A DNA stretch of 64,000 bases from Ferruginibacter sp. (GCA_013141435.1 JABFQZ010000015.1:1-64000); one strand, 5' to 3'. Numbered from the stretch's first letter, positions 43,466 to 53,536 are shown. Made by a program: numbers and translations. Notes: generated by a model from the sequence alone, not told the origin.

Positions 43466-45175
43466 CTATACATCATCACTATCAAACTGTTCGTTATCAG
43501 AAAGTTTTAGCCATTGTCCACTAACACATATATAACTTACCGCTGTTCTTGACCATCTATAATCAGTAAAAGTCAAAGCAATATATTCGACATAAAATAG
43601 TTTGTGTGTATAATCATATCCATCGGGTTGCAAAGGATTTGCAATTGGCTTATCACCAAAAGTTCCTATTATATTAACACAGCGACCTGTAGAAGGTGTA
43701 CCCGGAGTTACCTTGGGTGCATTTAATACAAGAATGGTATAAACCCTTCCTTCTCTGGCAGCAGTTGGTGTAGGCAGATTCACATTAATTGTTCTGCTAC
43801 CATCGTTCTCCATATCGCAATAAAGTATATGGTCGTTATCGGTTAGTGTATAATTATCGTTTACATATTTAGTACTATAACTCACCGAGCCATTTACCCT
43901 TAAACTGGAGCTTAATGTGAGCAATGCAGGCCACCCAATTTGTGTAGTGGTATTGGCTACATCATTTATATACACTCGGCTGCCAGCTTTACCGCCACGT
44001 ATATAAGTATCTTCGTTTGCACCTTGCTGGAATGTAGAAGGGTAAACACTTCCTTGAAAATGTGCAGAGCCGTTGGTATTAATACTTCCTCTCCGTACAA
44101 ACAAAGTCGCATCTGGAAGCCCTGTGCCGCCAATTCCAACATTTCCATTTGTTTCAATTCTCATACTTGCAATGCCATTATTTGTAGCAAACGATAAAGG
44201 GAAATTATTGTGTGTTTGAAGAAAGGCTGACACACTACTAGTATAAAAACCAATAGCCGGATCTAAAGGAGAATTTTGCTGGCTAAAACCAATCCCATCA
44301 CTAGTAAGGCTTAATTTTCTATTAGGGTTAGTATTACCAATACCAACATTTCCATTGGGCAATATTTTAATAGCATCGGCATTATTTGTTTTTATGGTAA
44401 ATGGATTATTATTGGTAGTACCAATAAAATCTGTTGCTGAAGCTGCATTGCCTGTAGTTTTCCAAGTATTATTTACATCGCCATTGCATACATAACTTAT
44501 ATTTGTTACTTCGGCAGCATCTAAAGTGTTGTTGCTATTATTATCTACACCAGCTTCTATTTTTGTACCGCCTACAGTACAGTTTACACCAGCAGCTTCG
44601 GCAGTAGCTTTTACCAAACTTATTTTTCCATTAGCACCTGTAGGCAATACTAAGTTGATAGTTTGTGTAGGGCTTGTACCTGCAATTGTAGCACTTGCTG
44701 GTGTGCCAGTAGCACCCGTAACCACTGTGCCTATGCTTAATACATTTGGCGGACCTTGTGGTCCAACTTTTCCATTTACTGCATACAAGGCATAAGGTAC
44801 ACTTAGCATTTCGGTATTGCCTAAGGCTAAAAAATTTGTACCGCCAAGTGGATCTACTTCTACTTTTATAAATTTTTTGCCTGTGCTCCAATCTATGGTC
44901 GCAAAGTTTCCGGTAACACTTGTAGCACCAGTACCACCAATAGCTGCAGTAAACAGACCAAGTTGGTTGGTAGTAAGTTGCCTCACTTCGCTATACACAT
45001 TTGCACCTGTAGCGCTACCATCTAATATAGTAAACCTTGTGCGTATGTTGGCATTGGGTATGCCTTGCCCTAAGCTATTGCGGGCTACTGCTTGGTAGTT
45101 AAATTGGTTGGGCACTTGGGCATAGCTTATTTGCATTATGCATATTAAGAGCACTTGTAATAAATATTTTTTCAT
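43466..45175 (-). CDS. secreted fibre-like surface protein with DUF7151-like segment
   Basis: 569 residues. Signal peptide ends ISYAQ, followed by VPNQFNYQAVARNSLGQGI, the start of a widespread Bacteroidota surface-protein module (residues ~21-130, ending MLSVPYALYAVNG). A short collagen-like GPQGPP and a segment LVKATAEAAGVNCTVGGTKIEAG..NTLDAAEVTNISYVCNG (DUF7151-like) follow, then NVGIGNTNPNRKLSL and NVGIGGTGLPDATLFV fibre motifs. No sorting domain or S74 chaperone is present at the end. Starts 4 bp inside the upstream gene. Confidence 0.8.
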   Translation of the reverse strand: MKKYLLQVLLICIMQISYAQVPNQFNYQAVARNSLGQGIPNANIRTRFTILDGSATGANVYSEVRQLTTNQLGLFTAAIGGTGATSVTGNFATIDWSTGKKFIKVEVDPLGGTNFLALGNTEMLSVPYALYAVNGKVGPQGPPNVLSIGTVVTGATGTPASATIAGTSPTQTINLVLPTGANGKISLVKATAEAAGVNCTVGGTKIEAGVDNNSNNTLDAAEVTNISYVCNGDVNNTWKTTGNAASATDFIGTTNNNPFTIKTNNADAIKILPNGNVGIGNTNPNRKLSLTSDGIGFSQQNSPLDPAIGFYTSSVSAFLQTHNNFPLSFATNNGIASMRIETNGNVGIGGTGLPDATLFVRRGSINTNGSAHFQGSVYPSTFQQGANEDTYIRGGKAGSRVYINDVANTTTQIGWPALLTLSSSLRVNGSVSYSTKYVNDNYTLTDNDHILYCDMENDGSRTINVNLPTPTAAREGRVYTILVLNAPKVTPGTPSTGRCVNIIGTFGDKPIANPLQPDGYDYTHKLFYVEYIALTFTDYRWSRTAVSYICVSGQWLKLSDNEQFDSDDV

Positions 45176-45576
45176 TTTGTAAAACTTATAATTGATGAAT
45201 CTTGTAGGCTTTTTAATTTTAAATTATTATTGTTTTGCTCTATTATTTTGTGATACAACAATGTATCGTTACTAAAACTAATTGCCTCAAGTGTATCCGA
45301 TTTCTGTTTGTTTAAAACACCTTTATATGTATGCGTTTTTTCTTTATTTGCTACAATATCAAAATAAAAATATCCCGAACTTCTTATATCCATTCTTACA
45401 AAACCTGTATCACTTTTGCTAAACCATATACCTTCTAGCTTGTGCTTTTTATTAGCAAATGTTTTTGGCATAAATTTTTTTCCTACTAGCCAAGCAATCA
45501 ACAATATTATTATTGAGCCAGTTATGGTAATCATAAACCTATCTTTGCCTGCAATATTTTTGCCTATATAAATCAT
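45172..45576 (-). CDS. membrane-anchored small protein
   Basis: 134 residues with one N-terminal span (MITITGSIIILLIAWLVGKKF) and a lipocalin-like C-terminal pattern (LEGIWFSKSDTGFVRMDIRSSGYFYF). Overlaps the next gene by 4 bp and shares one base with the previous stop, so it is translationally coupled. Function unknown. Confidence 0.7.
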   Translation of the reverse strand: MIYIGKNIAGKDRFMITITGSIIILLIAWLVGKKFMPKTFANKKHKLEGIWFSKSDTGFVRMDIRSSGYFYFDIVANKEKTHTYKGVLNKQKSDTLEAISFSNDTLLYHKIIEQNNNNLKLKSLQDSSIISFTK

Positions 45577-46298
45577 TAGTAATAGGTTATATCGTTATTG
45601 CCATTTGCACCGCCGTTTATTTTACGATTGATTATTTTACCTGCTGCATCGTAGGTATAGGTATAATCCGATATTTGGGTGTTAGTAGGGCTAAAAATAT
45701 ATTTTACTTGTTTAACAGGTTTATCAGATTCTTCGGCATAAAATAAATAGCCCATATTTTTAAAGCCAATGGTATTGATTTTATCGGTATAGTATGTGTA
45801 ATGAGTTCGGTATTTATCAGTATTAGAAGAAAATGTTTTTATGGTACTATCTAACAAATTGCCAGTGTAATAAAATTTTTCGGTGGTGGTATTGCTATTT
45901 AATGTATTACTGTTTACTTTTTCCGATACCAAATTATTGGCATTGTACGTATAAGCGGTTTGGTAAGTATCTCCAGAGCTAAAAATTCTTCTTACCAATC
46001 CATTATCTGTTTGAAGTTCGTACCGATAAGTAGAAGATAATGTAGTGCCTACATAATAATTTTCGGTTACTACATTTGTACCATAGCTATATTCGTATTT
46101 CCAATTGCTAACAGTATTTACCCTTGTAAGTATTCTGCCTTGTGCATCGTAGGTATAAGTAACATTATCGCCACCAATAGTGTAGGTTTTTATTTTGGGT
46201 AATTGTGCTACAGGGTTAGGTAAAATTACATCTTCACTCTTTTTTTTGCAAGATGTTATTGCCAATAAAACGATGGCTACGTAAATTATCTTTTTCAT
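45576..46298 (-). CDS. lipoprotein with YD-repeat-like strands
   Basis: 240 residues from ATG 46298; 11 earlier codons overlap the upstream gene. Lipobox LLAITSCKKK (Cys16). Body has repeated YTYDAQGRI, YTYNANNLVSEKV, TYTYDAAGKIINRK units, like YD/DUF4595 beta-repeat lipoproteins. Surface or periplasmic; role unknown. Confidence 0.78.
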   Translation of the reverse strand: MKKIIYVAIVLLAITSCKKKSEDVILPNPVAQLPKIKTYTIGGDNVTYTYDAQGRILTRVNTVSNWKYEYSYGTNVVTENYYVGTTLSSTYRYELQTDNGLVRRIFSSGDTYQTAYTYNANNLVSEKVNSNTLNSNTTTEKFYYTGNLLDSTIKTFSSNTDKYRTHYTYYTDKINTIGFKNMGYLFYAEESDKPVKQVKYIFSPTNTQISDYTYTYDAAGKIINRKINGGANGNNDITYY

Positions 46299-46300
46299 AA

Positions 46301-46816
46301 TTAATTTATTTTTTGAATAGTATAAACACATTTTTTGGGTTTAGTAGTTCCATTTTCGGTAAAAAATAATTGTAAGTAATATTGCCCATTAGCATACTTA
46401 CTAATATTATATTGTTTGGTAAGAAAAGTATTATACACAAACTCATCTTGCAACAATTGTTTTCCCATCATATCATACATACGTATGCTTGCATTACCTT
46501 TTTTAAATAAACTCAACCTCAACGAAAACACACCTGGGTTTGGGTTAGGGCAAATGGTTACTTCTGTTTGGCTATAACATTCGTAAATGGTATCGGCAAT
46601 GGAGTTTGTAGGTTGCAATATACCTTGTGTAATTATTAACCCATTGCTACTTTGTGTAGATATTAATGGCATTTCGCCAATGGTATAACTAATATTAAAA
46701 TTACCTAAAGTATTTTGGCCAGTAGTTGTGCAAGCTGTTTGCACATTTGTAATAATTTGTGCAAGCGAAATAAGCGAAGCGGAAATAAGAAATAATAGAA
46801 ATAATATTTTTTTCAT
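46301..46816 (-). CDS. small T9SS-exported protein
   Basis: 171 residues from ATG 46816 (MKKILFLLF, signal ending SLAQ). The first half has SYTIGEMPLISTQSSNGLIITQGILQP, a common start in T9SS cargo; the second half is a type A sorting domain (VTICPNPNPGVFSLRL, IRMYDMMGKQLL, ANGQYYLQLF). Almost no other domain is present, so it is nearly a bare sorting tag plus short stalk. First gene of the run, divergent from the histidine kinase. Confidence 0.83.
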   Translation of the reverse strand: MKKILFLLFLISASLISLAQIITNVQTACTTTGQNTLGNFNISYTIGEMPLISTQSSNGLIITQGILQPTNSIADTIYECYSQTEVTICPNPNPGVFSLRLSLFKKGNASIRMYDMMGKQLLQDEFVYNTFLTKQYNISKYANGQYYLQLFFTENGTTKPKKCVYTIQKIN

Positions 46817-46949
46817 TGTATTTTTATAATACACAAATATTGCTATTAATAAATTTTAATAGACTAACGTAAAAGAGTGATTTTTTGTAAAATGTTTGGA
46901 TACTTACTTAAAGAGAGTTTAATTTACATTACCAACTAAATGTAATCGC

Positions 46950-48836
46950 ATGCAAAATAAAAAAAGAAATTACGCTTTATTTTTATTTTTATTTTTTTCG
47001 TTTGCAACATCAAATGCACAAGTAACAATAAAATTAGATTCGCTTAAAGCAGGTTTAAAAAATGAAAAAAAAGATACAAATACTCTTAAAAAATATTTAA
47101 TCTTAATAGATTCGTTAGACTCAGATAACTTAGAAGCAAAAAAGGAAATTGCTAACTGGATTGTAATAAATTCAAAAGATAGGTTATCACAAAAAATACA
47201 TAGCATGGCTTACTCTGCACTTGGAAACATTTATGCAGAGTTAAACGAATATCCCAAAGCAATAGCATACTATGATTCGGTAAGCTCCATTGCAAAAGCA
47301 AATACATTTTTAGATGTAGAAGCCAATGTTCAATTTGCTTTATCTAAAATTTATGTTTATCATCTTACTGCAATAGATGCATTAAAAGCAATTGACAATG
47401 CCATTCAAATTTGTTTGCAAACCAAGGATTATAAACTTTTGGCTAAAAGTTTGTTTCAAAAATCATTTATTATTCAGTATGATTATTCAAACCGAAATAT
47501 AGATACTGGCTATGAAAAAATATTCGCACTAAAAGAAGAATCAATTTCTATAAGCAAATCTATAAACGATACTAATGCTATTTTAAGGGGTTATATTGGG
47601 TTAGCAGAATCCTACGCAGACAATAATGAATTTGATAAGTCAATTGAATATTTAAAAGAAGCTGATAATTTTAAAGTGCCTGGAATAAAAGGTAAGTCAA
47701 TTATTGGTTATTACTTTGTATTTGGAAAAATATATTTACTTAAAGGAATAGCTTTAAAATCCTCACTAGATATTAAAAAATCGATTCCTTTTTTTGAAAA
47801 AAGCCACGAATACGCAAATATGTACAATAATCTTGATTGGAAAGCAAATAATGCAGGATGGTTATCTTCTGCTTATTATAAAATTAATGAATTTAAAACC
47901 GCATTTGATTATTTAAAAAAGAAGAATGCTTACCAAGATACAATAAATGATCAGGAAAATTCAAAAGCAATTAATGAATTAAAACGCAAATACGATATTC
48001 AGCTTAAAGAAAATGAAATTACAAAACTTTCAAACCAAAACCAACAAAAAGCTACCCTCAACAAGATATTAATTGGAACCAGTGCTGCATTACTTTTTAT
48101 CGGATTTATTAGTTATCGAAATTTTAAAAACAAACAAAAAGTATCATCTCAAAAGCAAGAACTACAAAAACAAAAAATTATAGAATTAGAAAAAGACAAA
48201 CAATTATCAGCTATAGACGCCATGTTGCATGGTCAAGAAGAAGAACGTAGCCGCATAGCCAAAGACCTACACGATGGACTTGGTGGTATGCTAAGTGGCA
48301 CAAAATTATCATTTATAAATATGAAAGAAAACTTAGTATTAACCCCCGAAAATGCTATGCAATTTGATAAAAGCCTCAGCATGTTAGATAATACCATTGC
48401 CGATTTGCGAAAAGTTGCACACAACCTAATGCCCGAAGCATTAGTAAAATTTGGCTTGCAAGATGCAGTTAGTGATTTCTGTAACAGCATACAATCATCT
48501 ACCAATTTAAAAGTAATTTATCAACCACTTGGAGAAAAAAGAAAACTATCAAATACTGCCGAAGTGTTTACTTACCGTATTATACAAGAGCTAGTAAACA
48601 ATGTTGTAAAACATGCCAACGCTACACAAATAATTGTACAACTATCTACCAACAACAATAAAGTAGGATTAGTAGTGGAAGATGATGGCAAAGGCTTTGA
48701 TATGAATGCGCTTGCTAATAGCAAAGGAGCAGGTATGGATAATATAAAATACCGAGTACAATATTTTAATGGCACAATAGATACAGTAACTTCGGCAGGT
48801 AATGGAGCATCAGTGAATATTGAATTGAATGTATAA
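46950..48836 (+). CDS. TPR-containing sensor histidine kinase (NarX/DesK type)
   Basis: 628 residues. Signal/anchor at the N terminus (ALFLFLFFSFATSNAQ), a periplasmic TPR-like sensor region to ~370, one membrane span (ILIGTSAALLFIGFISY, ~376-392), a coiled coil, then a HisKA_3 dimerisation helix with the phosphorylated His441 in RIAKDLHDGLGG, and an HATPase domain (ELVNNVVKHANA, VEDDGKGFDMNA, GAGMDNIKYRV). The cognate regulator follows 65 bp downstream. Divergent from a cluster of surface-protein genes that it may control. Confidence 0.92.
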   Translation: MQNKKRNYALFLFLFFSFATSNAQVTIKLDSLKAGLKNEKKDTNTLKKYLILIDSLDSDNLEAKKEIANWIVINSKDRLSQKIHSMAYSALGNIYAELNEYPKAIAYYDSVSSIAKANTFLDVEANVQFALSKIYVYHLTAIDALKAIDNAIQICLQTKDYKLLAKSLFQKSFIIQYDYSNRNIDTGYEKIFALKEESISISKSINDTNAILRGYIGLAESYADNNEFDKSIEYLKEADNFKVPGIKGKSIIGYYFVFGKIYLLKGIALKSSLDIKKSIPFFEKSHEYANMYNNLDWKANNAGWLSSAYYKINEFKTAFDYLKKKNAYQDTINDQENSKAINELKRKYDIQLKENEITKLSNQNQQKATLNKILIGTSAALLFIGFISYRNFKNKQKVSSQKQELQKQKIIELEKDKQLSAIDAMLHGQEEERSRIAKDLHDGLGGMLSGTKLSFINMKENLVLTPENAMQFDKSLSMLDNTIADLRKVAHNLMPEALVKFGLQDAVSDFCNSIQSSTNLKVIYQPLGEKRKLSNTAEVFTYRIIQELVNNVVKHANATQIIVQLSTNNNKVGLVVEDDGKGFDMNALANSKGAGMDNIKYRVQYFNGTIDTVTSAGNGASVNIELNV

Positions 48837-48901
48837 AGTTTATGTTTTGCATAACCTTAGTGTGCTTTTTAATCTTTGTTTTCTTTTTGTGAAACCAACT
48901 T

Positions 48902-49522
48902 ATGATAAAAATTTATATAGTAGAAGACCACTCTGTAGTAATAGAAGGTATTTATTCTTTACTTCAAAACGAAAAAGGAATACAGGTAGTTGGTTATGCT
49001 ATAAATGCCTCAAATTGTATAAATTATTTTACAACAAATACTGCTGATGTAATATTGATGGATATTGGATTGCCCGACATGAGTGGCATAGATTTATGTA
49101 CTTTAATTAAAAAAAAATACCCTGGTATTATGGTTATTGCTTTAAGTACATTTAACCAAGGTACATACATAAATAAAATGATGGCAGCAGGTGCAAATGG
49201 TTATTTATTAAAAAATACCAACAAAATCGAAATGCTTGAAGCCATAAAAATTGTAGCCGAAGGGAAAATTTATTTGAGTTTTGATGCTGATAAAGAATTG
49301 CAACTTACCAAAAATGAAACCCATAAATTGCCATTGCTTACCAAACGAGAAAAAGAAATTTTACTATTAATTTCAGAAGGTTTAACGAATCAACAAATAA
49401 AAGAAAAATTATTTATAAGTATTGATACAGTTGATACTCACCGAAAAAATTTGCACACAAAATTAAATGTAAAAAATACTGCTATGCTTATTAAGTATGC
49501 AGTGCAACATAATTTATTGTAA
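48902..49522 (+). CDS. NarL/LuxR-family response regulator
   Basis: 206 residues. Receiver domain with acidic pocket (VEDH), phosphoacceptor Asp54 in VILMDIGLPD, Ser/Thr in ALSTFN and Lys in LLKNTNK. Output LuxR helix-turn-helix: LTKREKEILLLISEGLTNQQIKEKLFISIDTVDTHRKNL. Partner of the upstream kinase; target genes not shown. Confidence 0.94.
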   Translation: MIKIYIVEDHSVVIEGIYSLLQNEKGIQVVGYAINASNCINYFTTNTADVILMDIGLPDMSGIDLCTLIKKKYPGIMVIALSTFNQGTYINKMMAAGANGYLLKNTNKIEMLEAIKIVAEGKIYLSFDADKELQLTKNETHKLPLLTKREKEILLLISEGLTNQQIKEKLFISIDTVDTHRKNLHTKLNVKNTAMLIKYAVQHNLL

Positions 49523-49540
49523 AAAATTATTCCCAAAAGT

Positions 49541-49951
49541 TTATCTTAATCTATTGCTATCCTTTATCAATTTTTCATCGGCCATAATACTTTTTGCAGC
49601 AAGTAATAAAAATAGCACAACTCCTAAATGTAATAATGCCGTTACTGCAAATTCACCTTTACCTACTAGTAAATGTATTTCTCTGTAATATAAAAACGCT
49701 AATACAAACTCTAATAAAAGAGCAAATAACACTACTTTTATTTGCAATTTTCGCTGCTTAAATAAAAAAATAGCAATTAAGCTTACTGTACCTACAACCG
49801 ATGTAGCAATAACTAAAACGGTAGATGAAGTGCCTTTTATAAAATGTGCAATGCCCTCAGCATCTGCTCCCACATAGCTTGTAAGTTGCATAGTTAAAAA
49901 AACAAAAACTGTAGCAAGCAATAGCCATATAGATTGTATTCTTTGTATCAT
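49541..49951 (-). CDS. DUF4293 family membrane protein
   Basis: 136 residues with four hydrophobic spans, start MIQRIQSIWLLLATVFVFLTM typical of DUF4293. Small integral membrane protein restricted to Bacteroidota; function unknown. Lies 3' of the response regulator, convergent. Confidence 0.82.
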   Translation of the reverse strand: MIQRIQSIWLLLATVFVFLTMQLTSYVGADAEGIAHFIKGTSSTVLVIATSVVGTVSLIAIFLFKQRKLQIKVVLFALLLEFVLAFLYYREIHLLVGKGEFAVTALLHLGVVLFLLLAAKSIMADEKLIKDSNRLR

Positions 49952-49969
49952 AATTTAGATATTTGTATT

Positions 49970-50064
49970 TAGTATTGATATGTTAGTATTGATATGTTAG
50001 TATTGAGATTAATTTACAAACTGAGAAGCACTATCCCTATACTCAATACTAACATATTAATACT
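49970..50064. repeat. 14-bp direct repeats inside a 23-bp inverted repeat
   Basis: TAGTATTGATATGT occurs at 49970-49983 and 49984-49997, with a partial third unit to 50007. AGTATTGATATGTTAGTATTGAG (49985-50007, 23 bases) pairs with 50042-50064 with one mismatch, across a 34-nt loop. The right arm ends 2 bases from the glyA stop codon, so it may act as a 3' hairpin for glyA. Confidence 0.75.
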
Positions 50065-50066
50065 AC

Positions 50067-51335
50067 TTACGGCAACGGAAATCCCTTCATCATTTCATGC
50101 ACTTCATTTTTTACAACTAATAAAGTTTCTTCATTATCAATATCCATCAATATTTTATCAATAAGAGTTACCACTTTTTCCATATCTATTTCTTTCATTC
50201 CCCTAGTGGTTATTGCTGGTACGCCTACTCGTATGCCGCTTGTTACAAACGGGCTTTTATCGTCGTAAGGCACAGCATTTTTATTAAGCGTAATATTTGC
50301 TTTATCTAAAGTTTCTTGAGCTTTTTTGCCAGTAATATTTTTATTTCTAAGGTCTATGAGCATCAAATGATTATCGGTACCGCCACTTATAATTTCATAA
50401 TTTCTACTTACAAACGCTTTTGCCATAGCTTGAGCATTTTTTTGTACTTGCTGCATATAAGTTTTATACTCTTGTGTAAGTAATTCGCCAAAAGCTACAG
50501 CCTTTGCTGCTATTACATGCATAAGTGGTCCGCCTTGTGTACCCGGAAAAACAGCCATATCTATCACATTACTCATCATGCGAATGTTGCCTTTCAAATC
50601 TTTTAGCCCCATTGGGTTTTCAAAATCTGTTTTCATTAAAATTATTCCACCTCTTGGCCCACGCAAGGTTTTATGAGTAGTACTTGTTACAAAATGACAA
50701 TGTTCAAATGGCGAACTTAATAAGCCTGCAGCAATTAAACCAGCTGGGTGTGCCATATCGCACATTACAAAAGCACCAATTTCATCAGCTACTTTTCTAA
50801 TACGAGCATAGTCAATATCACGGCTATACGCCGATGCTCCGCAAATTATTAGTTTTGGTTTTTCGGCTCTTGCTTTTTCTTCCAACATTTCATAATCTAT
50901 CAAACCGGTTTCTTTCTTTACTGTGTAATGAAAAGCTTTGTATAGCTTGCCGCTAAAATTTACAGGCGAGCCATGTGTAAGATGTCCACCCATGCTCAAA
51001 TCTAAGCCAAGAATAGCATCGCCAGGCTGCAAAATACCAAGCAATAAAGCTGCATTTGCTTGTGCTCCACTATGAGGCTGCACATTTGCGTATTCACAAT
51101 TAAAAACTTTTTTTATTCTATCTATTGCCAGTTGTTCTACTTCATCTACCACTTCGCAACCACCATAATATCTACGTCCAGGGTAGCCTTCGGCATATTT
51201 ATTGGTAAGGCAAGTACCCATAGCCTCCATTACTTGCTGGCTTGTAAAATTTTCGCTGGCTATTAATTCTATTCCATGCTGTTGTCTTTCGGCTTCTTGG
51301 GTTATCAAATTAAATAAAGCTGTGTCTCTTAGCAT
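50067..51335 (-). CDS. glyA: serine hydroxymethyltransferase
   Basis: 422 residues from ATG 51335 ([11 protein letters not shown]); 23 earlier in-frame codons span the promoter. Interconverts serine and glycine using PLP and tetrahydrofolate, the main one-carbon source. Signatures: [41 protein letters not shown], and the PLP lysine in [15 protein letters not shown]; ending [13 protein letters not shown]. Cytoplasmic. Confidence 0.96.
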   Translation of the reverse strand: MLRDTALFNLITQEAERQQHGIELIASENFTSQQVMEAMGTCLTNKYAEGYPGRRYYGGCEVVDEVEQLAIDRIKKVFNCEYANVQPHSGAQANAALLLGILQPGDAILGLDLSMGGHLTHGSPVNFSGKLYKAFHYTVKKETGLIDYEMLEEKARAEKPKLIICGASAYSRDIDYARIRKVADEIGAFVMCDMAHPAGLIAAGLLSSPFEHCHFVTSTTHKTLRGPRGGIILMKTDFENPMGLKDLKGNIRMMSNVIDMAVFPGTQGGPLMHVIAAKAVAFGELLTQEYKTYMQQVQKNAQAMAKAFVSRNYEIISGGTDNHLMLIDLRNKNITGKKAQETLDKANITLNKNAVPYDDKSPFVTSGIRVGVPAITTRGMKEIDMEKVVTLIDKILMDIDNEETLLVVKNEVHEMMKGFPLP

Positions 51336-51354
51336 AAATATTATTTTTAGATTG

Positions 51355-51362
51355 CAAATATA
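51355..51362 (-). promoter_or_regulatory. TATATTTG, candidate -7 box for glyA
   Basis: TAnnTTTG on the minus strand, 19 nt before the chosen glyA ATG. It supports the shorter start. Confidence 0.5.
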
Positions 51363-51463
51363 CGAAGCCGTTTTTAAGTTATATTGTATAGTGTACAAAC
51401 TCAAAAAATGGAGTAGGTATTATTGACCGATTTTGTTATTTTTTTTGTAATATATTAAAACGC

Positions 51464-53527
51464 TTATGCCTCAATCCATACGCCGTTTTCTTTTAATAAA
51501 TTTATAAGTTCATCTACTGCTATATCTCTATTTATATTTTTCTTTACAACATCTTTGCCTTTATACAAAGTTATTTTGCCAATGCCACTACCTACATAGC
51601 CAAAATCGGCATCGGCCATTTCGCCTGGGCCATTTACAATGCAACCCATTACCGCTATTTTTAATCCTTTAAGGTGGTTGGTTACGGCTCTTATTTTTGC
51701 CGTGGTTTCTTGTAAGTCAAAAAGTGTTCTACCACAACTTGGGCAACTAATATATTCTGTTTTAGAAATACGAGTTCGTACAGCTTGCAAAATAGAAAAC
51801 GATGTATTGTTTAAAAATTGATGATTATTTGTAGTAGTCAAATATGTTCGGCCAGTTACTTTATCGTTTACCATTTTCGATGGGTCGTTCATAAGCCAAA
51901 TACCATCTCCCAATCCATCTAATAATAACCCGCCAGCTGTAGAGCTAAATTCTATCAATTGTGCATCTATATTGGTTTGCATGCTTTCCACAGCAATTAC
52001 TATTGGGCAAGAAATACCTTGTTGCATTAGTTTATTTGTAAACATACGCATTTGCTGCATAGCATTTTTTTTGCTCGAATAAATACAAATTACAACGTTA
52101 GTATTTTGCTTTAGCAATTTTAATAATGCCCCATTATCCTCATCTACACAAACCGAAATAAAATTTAAAGTACTATGTTTTTTTTCAGCTCCCAAAAACT
52201 CATAAGCAGTAAATAAAGGAAAACATTTTCTTTGGTCTGTTATTGTATTATTCCATATTTTGTAATCGCAAATAAATTGTAATGTACCTGGCAATGCTAA
52301 ATCAATAATCTTATTTGCAGTATAGATATAATCTGCTGCTGCATCTCCAATATTCCATTTATCTGTTGTGGTATTGTATTTATAACCAATTGTATCTATA
52401 TCCGTTGGAGCTATAGTTTTAGCTAACATAAAATCTGCAATAACTATCGGTACATTTTTGCCTCCAATATTATGTACTGCATTTGTAACCCTTCTTTTAT
52501 ATTCAAAAGGTGAGTACGAAAGTTCAAGGTTTAAGGTTGGAGGTTCAAGGTTTGTTTGAATTAAATTTTCCTTTGATAAGCTATCGTCGAAAGAATTAGA
52601 AGAAGCTTGCATTAAGTAATCTTGTGTCTCATTTCTAATATCAAACATCTTATACCTTTGCACCAAATCTTTACAAACAGGTATTTCAAATTCGGGATCT
52701 TCGGTAAGGCTTACTCTTATTGTATCTCCAATACCATCTTCCATTAAACTACCAATACCTATTGCCGATTTTATTCTTCCATCTTCGCCATCGCCAGCCT
52801 CGGTTACACCAAGGTGTAGCGGATAACATTCGCCAAATTCATTTTGCATTTGTGTAATTAACAATCGGTAAGCTTGCACCATTACCAATGGGTTACTACT
52901 CTTCATGCTCAAAATAATATTGTGATAATTTTCGCCTCTTGCAATACGCAAAAATTCCATAGCACTTTCTACCATACCATTAGCTGTATCTCCATAGCGG
53001 CTCATTATTCTATCGCTAAGGCTACCATGGTTGGTACCAATTCGCATAGCAGTACCATGCGCTTTGCAAATTAAAACCAATGGTGTAAAGCGTTCTTTTA
53101 TTCTATCTATTTCTTCTGCATATTCGGCATCGGTATATTCTATTTGTTCAAATTTTTTTTTATCTACATAATTACCAGGGTTTACTCTTACTTTTTCAAT
53201 AATTTTTGCAGCTATTTCGGCAGCATTTGGGGTAAAATGTATATCGGCTACTAATGGTACAAAATAACCAAGTTTGTGTAGTTCTGTTTTAATGTTTAGT
53301 AAATTTTCGGCTTCTTTTTTAGATGGAGCAGTAATGCGCACCAACTCTGCGCCAGCTTGTATACACCTAATGGTTTGTGCTACAGTGGCAGCAGTATCCA
53401 TAGTGTCGGTAGTAGTCATTGTTTGAATACGCACAGGGTTATTGCCACCTATAATTAAATTACCAACTTTTACCTCTCTTGTTTTTAAACGCTTATAAGT
53501 AGATAATGATTCGCAGTATAAGTTCAT
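51464..53527 (-). CDS. ispG: 4-hydroxy-3-methylbut-2-enyl-diphosphate synthase (long form)
   Basis: 687 residues, the long three-part type seen in Bacteroidota, Chlamydiae and plants; the short bacterial form is ~370. Converts MEcPP to HMBPP in the non-mevalonate isoprenoid pathway. N-terminal TIM barrel (VKVGNLIIGGNNPVRIQTMTT, VADIHFTPNAA, KVRVNPGNYVD, HLGVTEAGDG), a central insert (~300-560), and a C-terminal [4Fe-4S] domain (ISCPSCGRTLFD, VMGCIVNGPGEMADADFGYVG). A 7-bp tandem repeat codes for part of the linker to the insert. Cytoplasmic. Confidence 0.95.
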   Translation of the reverse strand: MNLYCESLSTYKRLKTREVKVGNLIIGGNNPVRIQTMTTTDTMDTAATVAQTIRCIQAGAELVRITAPSKKEAENLLNIKTELHKLGYFVPLVADIHFTPNAAEIAAKIIEKVRVNPGNYVDKKKFEQIEYTDAEYAEEIDRIKERFTPLVLICKAHGTAMRIGTNHGSLSDRIMSRYGDTANGMVESAMEFLRIARGENYHNIILSMKSSNPLVMVQAYRLLITQMQNEFGECYPLHLGVTEAGDGEDGRIKSAIGIGSLMEDGIGDTIRVSLTEDPEFEIPVCKDLVQRYKMFDIRNETQDYLMQASSNSFDDSLSKENLIQTNLEPPTLNLELSYSPFEYKRRVTNAVHNIGGKNVPIVIADFMLAKTIAPTDIDTIGYKYNTTTDKWNIGDAAADYIYTANKIIDLALPGTLQFICDYKIWNNTITDQRKCFPLFTAYEFLGAEKKHSTLNFISVCVDEDNGALLKLLKQNTNVVICIYSSKKNAMQQMRMFTNKLMQQGISCPIVIAVESMQTNIDAQLIEFSSTAGGLLLDGLGDGIWLMNDPSKMVNDKVTGRTYLTTTNNHQFLNNTSFSILQAVRTRISKTEYISCPSCGRTLFDLQETTAKIRAVTNHLKGLKIAVMGCIVNGPGEMADADFGYVGSGIGKITLYKGKDVVKKNINRDIAVDELINLLKENGVWIEA
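52522..52556 (-). repeat. 7-bp tandem repeat inside ispG
   Basis: On the plus strand: GTTCAAG GTTTAAG GTTGGAG GTTCAAG GTTTGTT, five units with period 7. The coding strand reads TNLEPPTLNLEL, in frame, between the barrel and the insert domain. Resembles short heptamer repeats usually found between genes. Confidence 0.7.
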
Positions 53528-53536
53528 ATATAATAA

